Shown here one piece after another: positions 54,825 to 64,000 of a stretch of DNA of 64,000 nt. Under the pieces are notes generated by a model. That model saw only the letters and a list, made by a program, of their open reading frames with translations. It ran no database searches and was not told the origin of the DNA. Numbering within the stretch: the stretch's first letter is position 1; each line of letters begins with the position of its first letter. Source of the DNA: Streptococcus mitis SK579 (GTDB lineage: Bacteria; Bacillota; Bacilli; Lactobacillales; Streptococcaceae); contig NZ_AJJL01000006.1 of the NCBI RefSeq assembly GCF_000257905.1, positions 1 to 64,000 of the forward strand. Reading direction: 5' to 3'. The position numbers and the translations under genes are program-made.

Positions 54825-56585
54825 TTACTCCATTCTTCTCTTTTGTGAAATTAAACGTTCCAATTCTTCTAAGGCTGTGTCGGTATCTCCTACATGGCTA
54901 GCTTCCTGCACCTTCTTTTTGATTCTCATATTGTCCTGATTCAAGAGAGCCTTGTTTCGAGTCATTTCTACTTCACTAAGTTCCTGCGGTGACATATCAG
55001 CAGGTAAATCCTGAGCTAAGACTTGATACCAAGCTCTTTCAACTTCCTCTGTCTGTTCTGCTAAAACTTCTGGAGGAAGATTGCCATACTGGCCAAGCAA
55101 GTCATATAAGAGCTGAAATTCAGGTGTGTCAAATGCAAAGTCGTCTCGCAAACGGTAATCATTCAAAACAAGAGGGGATTCCATCATTCTATAAAGTAGA
55201 TGGGCTTCTGCCCTCATAATAGCCGATAACTGCTTAGTGACAGGCATGGTGATTGGCGTCGGCCTGGAAATTCCTTCCATGCGATTCTGTCTTTGTGCCT
55301 GTCGATTCTCATTAACAATCTGCTCAATCTGGGCATAATCAAAAGATGTCAGACTGTCAGCTAAAATATGAATATAGCTATTTTGAGCAGTGATAGACTT
55401 TTCTTGAACAATCAAGGGAGCTATTTTTTCAATAAACTCGATCTGGGCCTGCAGATTTTCACTATTTTCAGGTTTGTACTGGTGAATGTAGAACTCAATC
55501 GGACTAATACGAGTTTTCGTTAATAGATAGGCCAAGTCTTCTGGTCCATTTTTTTGTAGATACTCATCTGGATCCAAGCTATCAGGCATGCTGACGATTT
55601 GCACAGGCATATCATCAATTTCGTCCAGCGCTTTCAATGTCGCTGCTTGCCCAGCCTTATCGCCATCATAAACAAGAACCAACTTCTTGGTTAACCTTTT
55701 CAGATGCTCAACATGCTCTCGACTCAAGGCTGTTCCCATAGATGCGACAGCGTTTTCGATTCCAGCCCGATAAGCTGCAATGACATCCATGAACCCTTCC
55801 ATCAGGTAAATCTCACTGGCTTTTCCAGAAGATTTTTTTGCCCTATCCATATGATATAATTCGTAACTTTTGTTAAAAATTGCAGTCGATCGGCTATTTT
55901 TATACTTAGAAGTTTGTGAATCCGTTTTCTGCCAGATACGACCTGAGAAGGCAATGACCTTTCCCTGATCATTTGTCAGGGGAAACATAATTCGATTGTG
56001 AAAGGTATCTACAAATTGATTGGCATCCGAGAGATAAAACAATCCCGAATCCAGGAAATCCTCTTCACGATACTGACCAGACAAACGTTGATAAAGATAG
56101 TTTCGTTCTGGGGGTGCTAAACCAATTCGAAAATGTTTGAGCACTTCATCTGTCAAACCACGCTGATAAAGGTAATTTCTGGCCTCTTCACCCATGGTCG
56201 TTGTCATGAGAATAGCATGGTAAAATTTGGCTGCATCTTCGTGCATATCATAAAGAGCTTGGTGAGGCGAAACCGGCTTTTGTTCACTATAAAGCGGTTT
56301 TTCAACCTCAATTCCAACACGCTGACCCAAGATTTGGACAGCCTCCATAAAGGGAACCCCTCGGTACTCCTCTATGAACTTAAAGACATCACCTGAGCGA
56401 CCACAACCGAAACAGTGGTAAAACTGCTTATCCTCTACAACGTTGAAAGAAGGTGTTTTTTCACCATGAAAAGGACAGAGCCCTAGATAGTTCCGTCCTG
56501 CCTTTTGTAAAGAAATCACATCTCCTATGACTTCCACAATGTTGGCATTGTTTTTGATTTCTTCAATGACTTGTTTGTCAACCAT
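54825..56585 (-). CDS. dnaG: DNA primase
   Basis: The 586-residue primase has an N-terminal zinc finger (CPFHGEKTP...HCFGCG), a TOPRIM core with [16 protein letters not shown] and VYDGDKAG, and a C-terminal helicase-binding part. It makes primers for replication. I used ATG 56585, with GGAGG 8 bases upstream, over an ATG 5 codons earlier. It is the first gene of dnaG-rpoD-DUF59. Confidence 0.96.
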   Translation of the reverse strand: MVDKQVIEEIKNNANIVEVIGDVISLQKAGRNYLGLCPFHGEKTPSFNVVEDKQFYHCFGCGRSGDVFKFIEEYRGVPFMEAVQILGQRVGIEVEKPLYSEQKPVSPHQALYDMHEDAAKFYHAILMTTTMGEEARNYLYQRGLTDEVLKHFRIGLAPPERNYLYQRLSGQYREEDFLDSGLFYLSDANQFVDTFHNRIMFPLTNDQGKVIAFSGRIWQKTDSQTSKYKNSRSTAIFNKSYELYHMDRAKKSSGKASEIYLMEGFMDVIAAYRAGIENAVASMGTALSREHVEHLKRLTKKLVLVYDGDKAGQAATLKALDEIDDMPVQIVSMPDSLDPDEYLQKNGPEDLAYLLTKTRISPIEFYIHQYKPENSENLQAQIEFIEKIAPLIVQEKSITAQNSYIHILADSLTSFDYAQIEQIVNENRQAQRQNRMEGISRPTPITMPVTKQLSAIMRAEAHLLYRMMESPLVLNDYRLRDDFAFDTPEFQLLYDLLGQYGNLPPEVLAEQTEEVERAWYQVLAQDLPADMSPQELSEVEMTRNKALLNQDNMRIKKKVQEASHVGDTDTALEELERLISQKRRME

Positions 56586-56726
56586 ACACAATACCTCCAT
56601 TTTATCATAGTTTTACGTAAACTAGTATAGCTTATTTCTGAAAAAAAGTAAACCATTTCATACGCTTTCCGTAATTATCTTTGCCTTATTTTTCTAGATA
56701 GAAAAGAAAGTTAAAGAAAGTTAAAA

Positions 56727-56765
56727 AAACTCAGAAACACTTTAACGCTTCTAAGTTTTTCTTCT
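56727..56765 (-). terminator. probable terminator of the trp transporter operon
   Basis: An imperfect AAAAACTTAGAA...TTTCTGAGTTTTTTT stem with a T run on the minus strand, between the ATPase gene and dnaG. Confidence 0.6.
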
Positions 56766-56792
56766 CTATTTTTTGATGAAAATAAAGTTTAT

Positions 56793-57551
56793 CTATTCAA
56801 ATAATTGATAGTAGTCTGAGATTTTCATTTTTGCTTTTTCTTCTTGGGTCAAATCTTGGATAATCCGTCCTTCTTTCATGACAATCAAGCGATTGCCATA
56901 TTTGAGAGCATCTTCCATATGGTGGGTAATCATAAGGGCTGTCAGCTGATCTTTCTTGACAAAGTCATCTGTCAACTCCATGAGGGCGACACTTGTCTTT
57001 GGATCAAGGGCTGCAGTATGCTCATCTAATAGGAGTAATTCAGGTCGCTTCAAGGTTGCCATCAAGAGACTCAAAGCCTGTCTTTGGCCACCTGATAAGA
57101 ACTCAATCGGTGTATTCAAGTGTTTCTCAAGACCGTTTCCTACTTTTTCAATAGTTGCCTGAAATTCATCCTTATAGCTATTCAAGCGTCGTGGTAACAA
57201 TCCACGCTTTTCACCACGAAACTTTGCAATCAGGAGATTTTCAGCAACCGTCATACGAGGAGCTGTTCCCATCTTTGGATCTTGGAAGACTCGAGACAAA
57301 TACTTGGCTCTCTTCTCTGGTGAAAACTTGGTAACATCTTCACCTAAAATACGGATGGTTCCACTGGTTAGTGATAAGGTTCCTGCAATAGTATTAAAGA
57401 GGGTCGATTTACCAGCACCATTTCCACCTAAAATCGTGATAAAGTCCTGTTCAAAAATTTCTAAAGAAACATCATTTAAAATAATCTTTTCTTCATCAAA
57501 GCCATTTTTAACGATTTTGGTTGCATTTTTTAATTCTACAATTGCTGTCAT
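56793..57551 (-). CDS. trpZ: tryptophan ABC transporter ATP-binding protein
   Basis: The 252-residue ATPase has Walker A GGNGAGKSTLF, signature LSGGQRQALSLLMATL and Walker B LLLLDEHTAALDP. It is the last gene of a three-gene operon. The permease overlaps its start by 4 bases (ATGA). The T-box ahead of the operon and the TrpX-type binding protein suggest tryptophan uptake. The substrate is inferred, and the trpX/Y/Z letters follow that proposal. Confidence 0.85.
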   Translation of the reverse strand: MTAIVELKNATKIVKNGFDEEKIILNDVSLEIFEQDFITILGGNGAGKSTLFNTIAGTLSLTSGTIRILGEDVTKFSPEKRAKYLSRVFQDPKMGTAPRMTVAENLLIAKFRGEKRGLLPRRLNSYKDEFQATIEKVGNGLEKHLNTPIEFLSGGQRQALSLLMATLKRPELLLLDEHTAALDPKTSVALMELTDDFVKKDQLTALMITHHMEDALKYGNRLIVMKEGRIIQDLTQEEKAKMKISDYYQLFE

Positions 57552-58483
57552 TTGCTTAACTTGGCTCCTTTCAAGATTGTTTGCTTAAATGTTGGAATCA
57601 TGAGGCAAACTGCCAAAATCAAGGCACTGTATAAACGAAGGTAACTTGTATTAAAGCCAAGCGCGATGACAGCCCACACTAAGAATTGATAGGCGATAGA
57701 ACCCACAACGATGGCAAGCAGACGCTCTGCCAAACTCAGACTCTTGAAAATAACTTCTCCAATTATCAAACTTGCAAGACCTACAACAATAACCCCGATT
57801 CCTCTAGATACATCAGCATAGCCTTCTTGCTGGGCAATGAGAGCACCTGCAAGAGCAATCACACCATTTGATAAGACCAAGCCCATAAGTTCCATGCGTC
57901 CAGTATGAATCCCAAAACTTCTAGCCATATCCGGATTGTCACCTGTAGCAATATAGGCCTGTCCGAGTTTGGTGTCCAAGAAAAAGAGCATGAGAGCAAT
58001 GACAAGACTGACAAAGATGAGACCTATAAAAAGTTGATTTAAATCCGATTCAAAAGGTAAAACATCCTGAATTTGCTTGGTTCCAAGCAATCCTAAATTT
58101 GCACGTCCCATAATCAAGAGCATGATAGAGTGACAGGAAGTCATCACCAAAATCCCTGAGAGTAAGGTTGGAATCTTCCCTTTTGTATAAAGAAGTCCTG
58201 CTGCCATTCCAGCCAAACAACCGGCTCCAACAGCAATAAGAGTTGCTACAAAAGGATTCACGCCTTTCGTTATCAGAGTGACAGCAACAGCTCCCCCAAG
58301 AGGGAAGGAACCTTCTGTCGTCATATCTGGAAAGTTTAAAATCCTAAATGTCATAAAGATTCCCAGACCTAGAATAGCCCAGATAAATCCTTGAGAAATA
58401 ATAGATAATATCATCTGTTTCGTAACCTTTTCTATATGATTTCTATTGTAAAAAATTGGAGGAGATGTCCCCAACTCCTCCAT
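57548..58483 (-). CDS. trpY: tryptophan ABC transporter permease
   Basis: The 311-residue permease of the BPD_transp_2 (branched-chain-type) family has about eight or nine hydrophobic segments and the loop FGIHTGRMELMGLVLSNGVIALAG. The first hydrophobic segment is preceded by a short basic part; the start could lie about 20 residues downstream at MILSIISQG. It lies 6 bases after trpX. Confidence 0.85.
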   Translation of the reverse strand: MEELGTSPPIFYNRNHIEKVTKQMILSIISQGFIWAILGLGIFMTFRILNFPDMTTEGSFPLGGAVAVTLITKGVNPFVATLIAVGAGCLAGMAAGLLYTKGKIPTLLSGILVMTSCHSIMLLIMGRANLGLLGTKQIQDVLPFESDLNQLFIGLIFVSLVIALMLFFLDTKLGQAYIATGDNPDMARSFGIHTGRMELMGLVLSNGVIALAGALIAQQEGYADVSRGIGVIVVGLASLIIGEVIFKSLSLAERLLAIVVGSIAYQFLVWAVIALGFNTSYLRLYSALILAVCLMIPTFKQTILKGAKLSK

Positions 58484-58489
58484 TACAGA

Positions 58490-59485
58490 TTATTCGATCA
58501 CTTGACCTGCTTCTTTTAAAACAGATTCAGGAATCGTAATACCTAGCTCTTGTGCCAATTTTTTGTTGATTACTGATTTACCAGTTGAAAAGACATTGAC
58601 TGGGGTATCGGATGGTTTTGCACCTTTCAAGACTTGCGCAATCATTTTACCAGTTGCAACACCAAGGTCATGTTGGTCAACTACAACTGATGCCAAACCA
58701 CCTATTTCTACCATGGCAGTGGCACTTGGATAAATTGGCTTCTTAGAACTTTGATTACTAGAGACAACCGTTGGAAATCCCGATGCAATGGTGTTATCAA
58801 TTGGAACCCAGATAGCATCAACTTTGCTAGTCATAACATTGACTGTTGAAGCAATTTCATTTGTTGAAGGAACTGCAAATGTTTCCACTGTCAAACCTGC
58901 TTTTTCAGCATAAGCCTTAAATTCTTCGACTTGAGTTTTGGAATTATCTTCGCTGCTTGAGTAAAGAGCTCCGATTGTTTTTACATTTGGTGTAAGAGCC
59001 TTAATGAGTTCAACTTGTTGTTGAGCTGGATTGTGGTCAGATACACCTGTTATGTTGCCACCTGGTTTTTTCAAATCTTTGACCAAGTTAGCACCGATTG
59101 GGTCTGTAATCGCGGCCATGATAACTGGTAGATCTTTTGTGGCACTAGCCAAACCTTGAGCAGCTGGTGTTGCAATACCAACCACAAGGTCATTGCCATT
59201 TGCAACCAATTGTTTACTCATTGTCGCAACCTTACTTTGGTCACCTTCTGAGTTCATAAAATCGATTTTAACTTGGTCATCTTTATAACCTTCTTCCGCA
59301 AGTCCGTCTTGAATCCCTTTATAAATCAAATCAAGAGATGGATGGCTGACAAACTGAAGGACACCAACTTTGGCAACTTTCTTCTCATTCTTAGCTTTTG
59401 GTTTATTCATTGAAGAGTAAATCAAGCTTCCTGCTACTAAGACTGCTAATGCAGCGATAATTCCAATTAAACGTTTATTTTTCAT
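58490..59485 (-). CDS. trpX: tryptophan ABC transporter substrate-binding protein TrpX
   Basis: The 331-residue protein of the ABC_sub_bind family (PF04392 type) has an N-terminal hydrophobic segment without a lipobox Cys (LIGIIAALAVLVAGSLIY), so it may stay membrane-anchored. Then follow VGVLQFVSHPSLDLIYKGI and GVSDHNPAQQQVELIKAL. I used ATG 59485 (AAAGGAG SD site), 12 codons inside a longer frame. A BOX element sits between it and the T-box terminator. Confidence 0.87.
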   Translation of the reverse strand: MKNKRLIGIIAALAVLVAGSLIYSSMNKPKAKNEKKVAKVGVLQFVSHPSLDLIYKGIQDGLAEEGYKDDQVKIDFMNSEGDQSKVATMSKQLVANGNDLVVGIATPAAQGLASATKDLPVIMAAITDPIGANLVKDLKKPGGNITGVSDHNPAQQQVELIKALTPNVKTIGALYSSSEDNSKTQVEEFKAYAEKAGLTVETFAVPSTNEIASTVNVMTSKVDAIWVPIDNTIASGFPTVVSSNQSSKKPIYPSATAMVEIGGLASVVVDQHDLGVATGKMIAQVLKGAKPSDTPVNVFSTGKSVINKKLAQELGITIPESVLKEAGQVIE

Positions 59486-59526
59486 TCTATTTCTCCTTTT
59501 TAATCCTTTAAAATACTTCACTTATC

Positions 59527-59682
59527 TAATACTCTTCGAAAATCTCTTCAAACCACGTCAGCGTCGCCTTACCGTAGCTATGGTTACTGACTTCGTCAGT
59601 TCTATCCACAACCTCAAAGCAGTGCTTTGAGCAACCTGCGGCTAGCTTCCTAGTTTGCTTTTTGATTTTCATTGAGTATAAA
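59527..59682 (-). repeat. BOX element
   Basis: A complete BOX repeat is read on the minus strand. It starts TATACTCAATGAAAATCAAA, passes the GAGCAAACTAGGAAGCTAGC-type boxA core (here with AAGCAAAC) and the TGACGAAGTCAG palindrome, and ends ATTTTCGAAGAGTATTA. It lies within the trpX leader, downstream of the T-box terminator and upstream of the trpX SD site, so it is part of the mRNA. Confidence 0.9.
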
Positions 59683-59709
59683 CAAGCGACGCCATCGTTT
59701 TCTTTCCAT
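59650..59709 (-). CDS. 19-codon leader ORF behind the T-box
   Basis: GGAGG lies 5 bases before an ATG whose frame reads MERKRWRRLFILNENQKAN and stops at a TAG inside the BOX. It is the first translatable ORF after the T-box terminator and holds one Trp codon at position 6. It may be a leader peptide, or the 5' remnant of an older start displaced by BOX insertion. Confidence 0.35.
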   Translation of the reverse strand: MERKRWRRLFILNENQKAN

Positions 59710-59722
59710 ACAAACCTCCGAT

Positions 59723-59960
59723 AAAAAAGTCCTCACACAAAAAACTTGTGTGAGGACGTCGATGCGCGGTACCACCTCAATTATAGGGAATTTCCCTATC
59801 GCTCTGTCTCGCAATCACGAGATGCACTGTAAGGTGTGCTCACCGAATTTTTATGATTTCAAATTCTAAATAACATCCAGCCCAATTTTCATCATCACCA
59901 CTTATCTGTTTTCAGCTACCACAGACTCTCTAAAAAGTTTGTATGATTACTTTTCTGAAT
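59723..59960 (-). promoter_or_regulatory. T-box riboswitch upstream of trpXYZ
   Basis: The minus strand holds AGAGAGTC and the GGTAGCTG motif of stem I, the T-box core AGGTGGTACCGCG (59765-59777), and a strong terminator hairpin. The hairpin is GTCCTCACAC/GTGTGAGGAC with a T run (59723-59757). A TGG followed by A at 59876-59879 is a candidate Trp specifier codon. Uncharged tRNA should stabilise the antiterminator and switch on the operon. Trp specificity fits the trpXYZ genes but was not proved by structure. Confidence 0.85.
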
Positions 59961-59966
59961 GTTTAA

Positions 59967-59994
59967 ATTATATCATTTTTCAATTACTTGTCAA
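59967..59994 (-). promoter_or_regulatory. promoter of the T-box/trpXYZ transcript
   Basis: TTGACA (59989-59994), a 16-bp spacer and TATAAT (59967-59972), both perfect matches to consensus. Confidence 0.85.
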
Positions 59995-60062
59995 GACTCT
60001 TTGAGTATTTTTTTGAACTATTCAAAAACTTCCCCTATAGAAAAGAGGAAGCTTGATAGGTA

Positions 60063-62759
60063 TCAACCTGAATTACGCAATCCTGTTGCAATTCCGTTGA
60101 TGGTTGTATGGATTAATTTTTCTTGGTCGCTTGATAATTCTCCTCGGCGTTGACGTTTAATCAACTCCAACTGGATGTAGTTAAGAATATTAAAGTATGG
60201 CATACGATAATCTAAACTTGCTTTTAGATATGGATTTTCAGCCAAAAGTTCATCATAACCTTCGATAGCCAAGATAACTTCCTTGGTAACTTGCCATTCA
60301 TTTAGAATAGTCTCATAGATTGCTTTTACTTGATCATCTTCACAAAGTTTGGCATATTCAAAAGCAATATTCATATTTGATTTTGACAAGACCATATCAA
60401 CATTTGAAAGAAGCGATTGGAAGAAAGGCCAGTTTTGGTACATATCTCGTAGGATAGCGATATTCTCAGGATTCTTATCGATAAATTCCTTGAAGCTTGA
60501 ACCAACCCCATACCAACCAGGGAACATGACACGGCTTTGTGACCATGAGAAGACCCAAGGGATGGCACGCAAACCACCGATTTCAGTAATAGTCTTACGA
60601 GCAGCTGGACGAGAACCGATATTAAAGCTTGAAATAGCCTTGATTGGACTTGATTCGAAGAAATAATCATAGAAATAATCATTTCCAAAGACCAAATCAC
60701 GGTAGATATCGTAACTACGGTCCACTACTTGATCCATAATAGCTTCATAGCGATTTGAGGTATTGGTATCGCTCTTCTTCTGAGTAATCATACGGTTAAT
60801 GGCTGCAGATACTAGCATTTCAAGGTTATAGTAAGCAGCGTCTTTGTTACCGTATTTATTCCCAATTACTTCCCCCTGCTCCGTCAAACGGATACGATCC
60901 TTGATAGACTTAAGCGGTTGAGATGTGATAGCTTCATAGGTTGGTCCACCACCACGACCGACAGTCCCACCACGACCATGGAAGAAGGTTACCTTAACGC
61001 CAAATTCATCTCCAATAGCAGTCAATTGTTGTTGAGCCTTGTAAAGGGTCCAACATGATGATAAGTAACCACCATCTTTATTACTATCCGAATAGCCAAG
61101 CATGATTTCTTGGTAGTTATTACGTGAAGCAATCCATTTCTTAGCAAGAGGAAGAGAAAGGTATTCTCTCATGGTTTCTTCTGAGTGGTCCAAGTCCTCG
61201 ATTGTTTCAAAGAGAGGAACAATTTGGACACGAGCTCTTTCTTTATCCACTAAGCCTACTTCTTTTAGCAAGATAGCTAATTCCAGCATGTCAGATACAC
61301 TGGTTGCATGTGAAATGATAGTCTGACGAATAACATCATCCCCCAACTTATCTTTCAACTTACGAGCAGCTTTAAAGATGGCCAATTCTTTTTCAAGTAA
61401 CTCTGATTTTTCAACATGAGTGGCAGAAAGAATACGTGGATCTTCCTCCAATTCTTTCAAAAGAAGCTGGCATTTTTCTTCTTCACTTAGTTCACTATAA
61501 TGCGAATGAATTCCTGCTGATTTCAAGAGTTCAGCTACACAGGCTTCATGAACACTAGAATCTTGACGCATGTCAATAGATGCCAAATAGAAACCAAAAA
61601 TTTCAACTGCCTGAATCAGCTCAACAAAATCACCAGAAATCAGTGCTTCACCCTTATTTTCCAAGAGAGAATCACGAATGGTAATTAAGTCCTTATAAAA
61701 GTCATTGGCTGTCTCATAGCGAGCTCCAACTTCCTTATCTTCAATGAGATAAGTTTTTGTTGCTTGGATTTTTGATTGAATATCAAACAAGGCACGGCGG
61801 TATAGCTCTTTTTCACGATAAATCGAGTTATCCTTAGACTGACGAGCCATTTCTCTGACTTGCTTGCTCACATTGACAATACTGGTTGAGAGAGAGAACT
61901 CACGATAAAGTTGGTAAATCTTTTCATCATAGTAATTCATGATGACTTCACACTGAGTCATAGCAGATTGTTTCAAGGTATCTGCTGTAACAAAAGGATT
62001 ACCATCACGGTCTCCACCAATCCACATACCCATGGTAATTGGTTTAGGATGTTTCAAGTCCAAGCCGTGTTTTTTAGCCAGACGCTTGTACTCAGCAGTC
62101 AAATGAGGAACTGCCTTGAGGAATGAACTATTGTAGTATTCCATAACATTCGTGATTTCATTGGTTACTTTCAATTTCTTTTCACGAATCATATCTGTCT
62201 GCATGATAATCTCAATGTAACGACGGAGATCATTATGCCATTTTTCCTTATTAATCAAGCCTAATTTCACATCACGGTACTTACGCAAGAGGGTGTGGAT
62301 ATGGTTAGTCAAATCCAGCATACTCTTACGTTGCACTTGTGTTGGATGGGCTGTCAAAACAGGGACAACATTCAAATGTTCTAAAATTTCAACCGCATTT
62401 TCTTTTTCTGCAACCATTTTAATCGTTGCTGATAATTTACCAAGATAATCTTGATCGATATTATTTTGATGGTTGATTTCATAGGCCAAATCCACGTCTT
62501 CTGAAATATTAATCAAGAGAGGCAAGATAGAGAAATAGCGTGAAATATAAGCCATTTCATCATTTGTAAGGCTAGTAACCAATTGGTTCAAGCCTTGATA
62601 ATCTTCTTGAGTTGATAATTCTTTCAACTGCATGATTTTTTCAAAAGTCTCTGGAGCAAGCATATTTTTAGTGATATCTTCTAACAATTTTGTTAAAATC
62701 AATACTTCTTCTTGCACGACAGCTTTATTACTATAGTTTTCTAATTTTTGAAGAGACAT
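60063..62759 (-). CDS. ppc: phosphoenolpyruvate carboxylase
   Basis: The 898-residue enzyme has the catalytic His in [45 protein letters not shown] and a C-terminus ending [10 protein letters not shown]. It fixes bicarbonate on PEP to form oxaloacetate, needed for aspartate-family amino acids in an organism with an incomplete TCA cycle. It lies 24 bases after ftsW and starts with an AAGGAT-type SD site. Confidence 0.97.
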   Translation of the reverse strand: MSLQKLENYSNKAVVQEEVLILTKLLEDITKNMLAPETFEKIMQLKELSTQEDYQGLNQLVTSLTNDEMAYISRYFSILPLLINISEDVDLAYEINHQNNIDQDYLGKLSATIKMVAEKENAVEILEHLNVVPVLTAHPTQVQRKSMLDLTNHIHTLLRKYRDVKLGLINKEKWHNDLRRYIEIIMQTDMIREKKLKVTNEITNVMEYYNSSFLKAVPHLTAEYKRLAKKHGLDLKHPKPITMGMWIGGDRDGNPFVTADTLKQSAMTQCEVIMNYYDEKIYQLYREFSLSTSIVNVSKQVREMARQSKDNSIYREKELYRRALFDIQSKIQATKTYLIEDKEVGARYETANDFYKDLITIRDSLLENKGEALISGDFVELIQAVEIFGFYLASIDMRQDSSVHEACVAELLKSAGIHSHYSELSEEEKCQLLLKELEEDPRILSATHVEKSELLEKELAIFKAARKLKDKLGDDVIRQTIISHATSVSDMLELAILLKEVGLVDKERARVQIVPLFETIEDLDHSEETMREYLSLPLAKKWIASRNNYQEIMLGYSDSNKDGGYLSSCWTLYKAQQQLTAIGDEFGVKVTFFHGRGGTVGRGGGPTYEAITSQPLKSIKDRIRLTEQGEVIGNKYGNKDAAYYNLEMLVSAAINRMITQKKSDTNTSNRYEAIMDQVVDRSYDIYRDLVFGNDYFYDYFFESSPIKAISSFNIGSRPAARKTITEIGGLRAIPWVFSWSQSRVMFPGWYGVGSSFKEFIDKNPENIAILRDMYQNWPFFQSLLSNVDMVLSKSNMNIAFEYAKLCEDDQVKAIYETILNEWQVTKEVILAIEGYDELLAENPYLKASLDYRMPYFNILNYIQLELIKRQRRGELSSDQEKLIHTTINGIATGLRNSG

Positions 62760-62783
62760 AGGTAATCCTTTCCACTATCAGCT

Positions 62784-64000
62784 CTACATATAGTTTGATG
62801 AGTGAGCTTCTAACTCCTCATATAATTGGGCACGCTTTTCACTTGCATCAATATTTAAGACAAAGGCGATGGCTACAGATAAGACTAGGAGACTGTTCCC
62901 TCCTTGCGATAAGAAAGGGAAAGTTACTCCTGTCGAAGGAATAATACCAGAAATTCCACCGATATTGACAAAGACCTGTACCAACATCATCCCCCCAACC
63001 CCAATCGCCATCATGGAATTAAAGGAATTCTTAGCACGAATTCCTACTAGGATAATTCGCAAAATAAGGAAAAAGACAAGTGCCAAAATCAAGCTGGCTC
63101 CTACAAAGCCAAATTCTTCAATGACAATTGAAAATACAAAGTCTGTATGGGCTTCTGGTAGATAGCCACGTTTTTCGATTGAATTTCCTAAGCCTAGACC
63201 AAACCAGCCACCATTGACCATGGCAAAATAGGAATTTGCTAATTGGTGACCAGCTCCTGCCAAGTCAGCAAAGGGATTAAAATAAGCACTGAAACGCTTG
63301 GCTACATATCCAAATACTGGAACTTTTGAAAACTTATCAACTCCTATAAAAGAAATAAGTGATAAGGATAAGGCAGAAATTCCAACTAAAATTCCAAAAA
63401 AAGCAAGAAACCATCTATAAGCGATTCCACTCACTGTATACATAATCAAAGCTACCAATGCTAGAATAGTAGCATTCCCCAAATCTGGGAAAATAGCAAG
63501 GCTGCCAATCAGTACAAAGAGGACAAAACGCCAGTCATTAAAAGCACGAGGAAGCCACTGATTTTGTGTCAAAACTTGGAAGTCGTAAATAGCGATATCC
63601 TCTTGTTGTTTGGAAAATCTGTTTGCTAAATACCAAATAATAATAATCTTCAAATACTCAGCTGGCTGAATGGTCAAAGGTCCTACTGATATCCAACCAT
63701 AGGCTCCATTAACCGGCGTACCAATTAAGCGAGCCAGAGCCAATAGAATTAGCTCAACAAACATAACAATAAATAAAAGTCGTTCTTTTCTTAAAAAATT
63801 CAGTTTCAACTTATATATCAAGACAATCAGTATCAAACTAAATATCCAAAATAGTCCCTGACTTCGGACCAATTGCAGTGCACTTTGGCCTTCTTGAATT
63901 AAAATAGCACTGGTTGTCGAATAAACCACAATCAAGCCCAAAATAGATAAAAGCAAATAAGGAACTAGGATAGAATAGTTTAATAGGTGCCTCTTACTAA
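62784..64000 (-). CDS. ftsW: septal peptidoglycan polymerase FtsW (5' end cut by window)
   Basis: The SEDS-family protein has about ten membrane helices and conserved NGAYGWISVGPLTIQPAEYLK, FPDLGNATILA, GHQLANSYFAMVNGGWFG, FVFSIVIEEFGF and PSTGVTFPFLSQGGNSL. It polymerises septal glycan with a class B PBP. The frame stays open to the window edge and upstream of the internal ATG it reads SKRHLLNYSILVPY, like the pneumococcal N-terminus. The true ATG is therefore probably only a few bases beyond 64000. Confidence 0.95.
   Translation of the reverse strand, partial: SKRHLLNYSILVPYLLLSILGLIVVYSTTSAILIQEGQSALQLVRSQGLFWIFSLILIVLIYKLKLNFLRKERLLFIVMFVELILLALARLIGTPVNGAYGWISVGPLTIQPAEYLKIIIIWYLANRFSKQQEDIAIYDFQVLTQNQWLPRAFNDWRFVLFVLIGSLAIFPDLGNATILALVALIMYTVSGIAYRWFLAFFGILVGISALSLSLISFIGVDKFSKVPVFGYVAKRFSAYFNPFADLAGAGHQLANSYFAMVNGGWFGLGLGNSIEKRGYLPEAHTDFVFSIVIEEFGFVGASLILALVFFLILRIILVGIRAKNSFNSMMAIGVGGMMLVQVFVNIGGISGIIPSTGVTFPFLSQGGNSLLVLSVAIAFVLNIDASEKRAQLYEELEAHSSNYM

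Overview
The window looks like a chromosome segment of a Mitis-group Streptococcus closely related to S. pneumoniae (S. mitis, S. oralis or S. infantis type). It is low in GC. Many gene blocks follow the pneumococcal order: rplS-crcB-crcB-flavodoxin-pde2-rpmE2; sufCDSUB-dnaX-rpsA; glmU-nudix-macP-mtnN-rocS; ftsW-ppc-trpXYZ-dnaG-rpoD-cpoA-obgE. It carries a BOX element and RUP-like repeats. A complete tatA-tatC-efeUBO operon, usually absent from S. pneumoniae as far as I know, argues against pneumococcus itself. The species is an inference; no rRNA is present.

Layout. 1-3.5 kb: tRNA-Arg, rplS with its L19 leader, tandem fluoride channels, a chorismate mutase, flavodoxin, the c-di-AMP-pathway phosphodiesterase Pde2 and L31 type B. 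3.5-8.9 kb: an accessory AT-rich island, the least ordinary part of the window. It holds a BlpS/BlpR/BlpH-like quorum-sensing module, one intact and one frameshifted double-glycine bacteriocin gene, several very small membrane or immunity-like genes, a duplicated promoter module, divergent LytTR-type direct repeats, and relics. No exporter and no recognisable pheromone gene are in the island. 9-13.6 kb: Tat translocase plus EfeUOB iron uptake, in which the Dyp peroxidase EfeB carries a twin-arginine signal. 13.8-16.5 kb: ebfC, an ISL3/IS1167-like relic, an aquaglyceroporin, an IS1182-like relic and a RUP-like repeat. 16.6-21.8 kb: the SUF Fe-S cluster operon.

22-34.7 kb: dnaX, a free-methionine sulfoxide reductase, rpsA, tRNA-Gln and tRNA-Tyr, an Ami-type oligopeptide-binding lipoprotein, ilvE, an uncharacterised cassette of two esterases plus an ATP-grasp enzyme, and thiI with a cysteine desulfurase. 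34.8-41.8 kb: a small anchored protein, repeats, and a cell-cycle/cell-envelope run (GDPD, exonuclease, RocS, MtnN, MacP, Nudix, GlmU). 42-46.4 kb (plus strand): GH25 muramidase-like protein, PopT-type undecaprenyl-phosphate transporter, YbaK deacylase, phosphatase, lysS. 46.5-48.6 kb: polar amino-acid ABC transporter. 48.9-56.6 kb: obgE, small membrane proteins, the two glycolipid glycosyltransferases, a DUF59 protein, rpoD and dnaG. 56.8-60 kb: a T-box-controlled trpXYZ transporter with a BOX element in its leader. 60-64 kb: ppc and ftsW, the latter cut by the window end a few bases before its start codon.

Nearly all housekeeping genes are on the minus strand. Plus-strand genes are pde2, rpmE2, one 51-residue ORF in the bacteriocin island, ebfC, the small anchored protein, and the 42-46.4 kb block. 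Several starts were moved inward from the longest reading frame to agree with Shine-Dalgarno (SD) sites. Genes too small for routine calling (tatA, DUF4044, a 51-residue protein after obgE, and four small bacteriocin-island ORFs) were read directly from the sequence.
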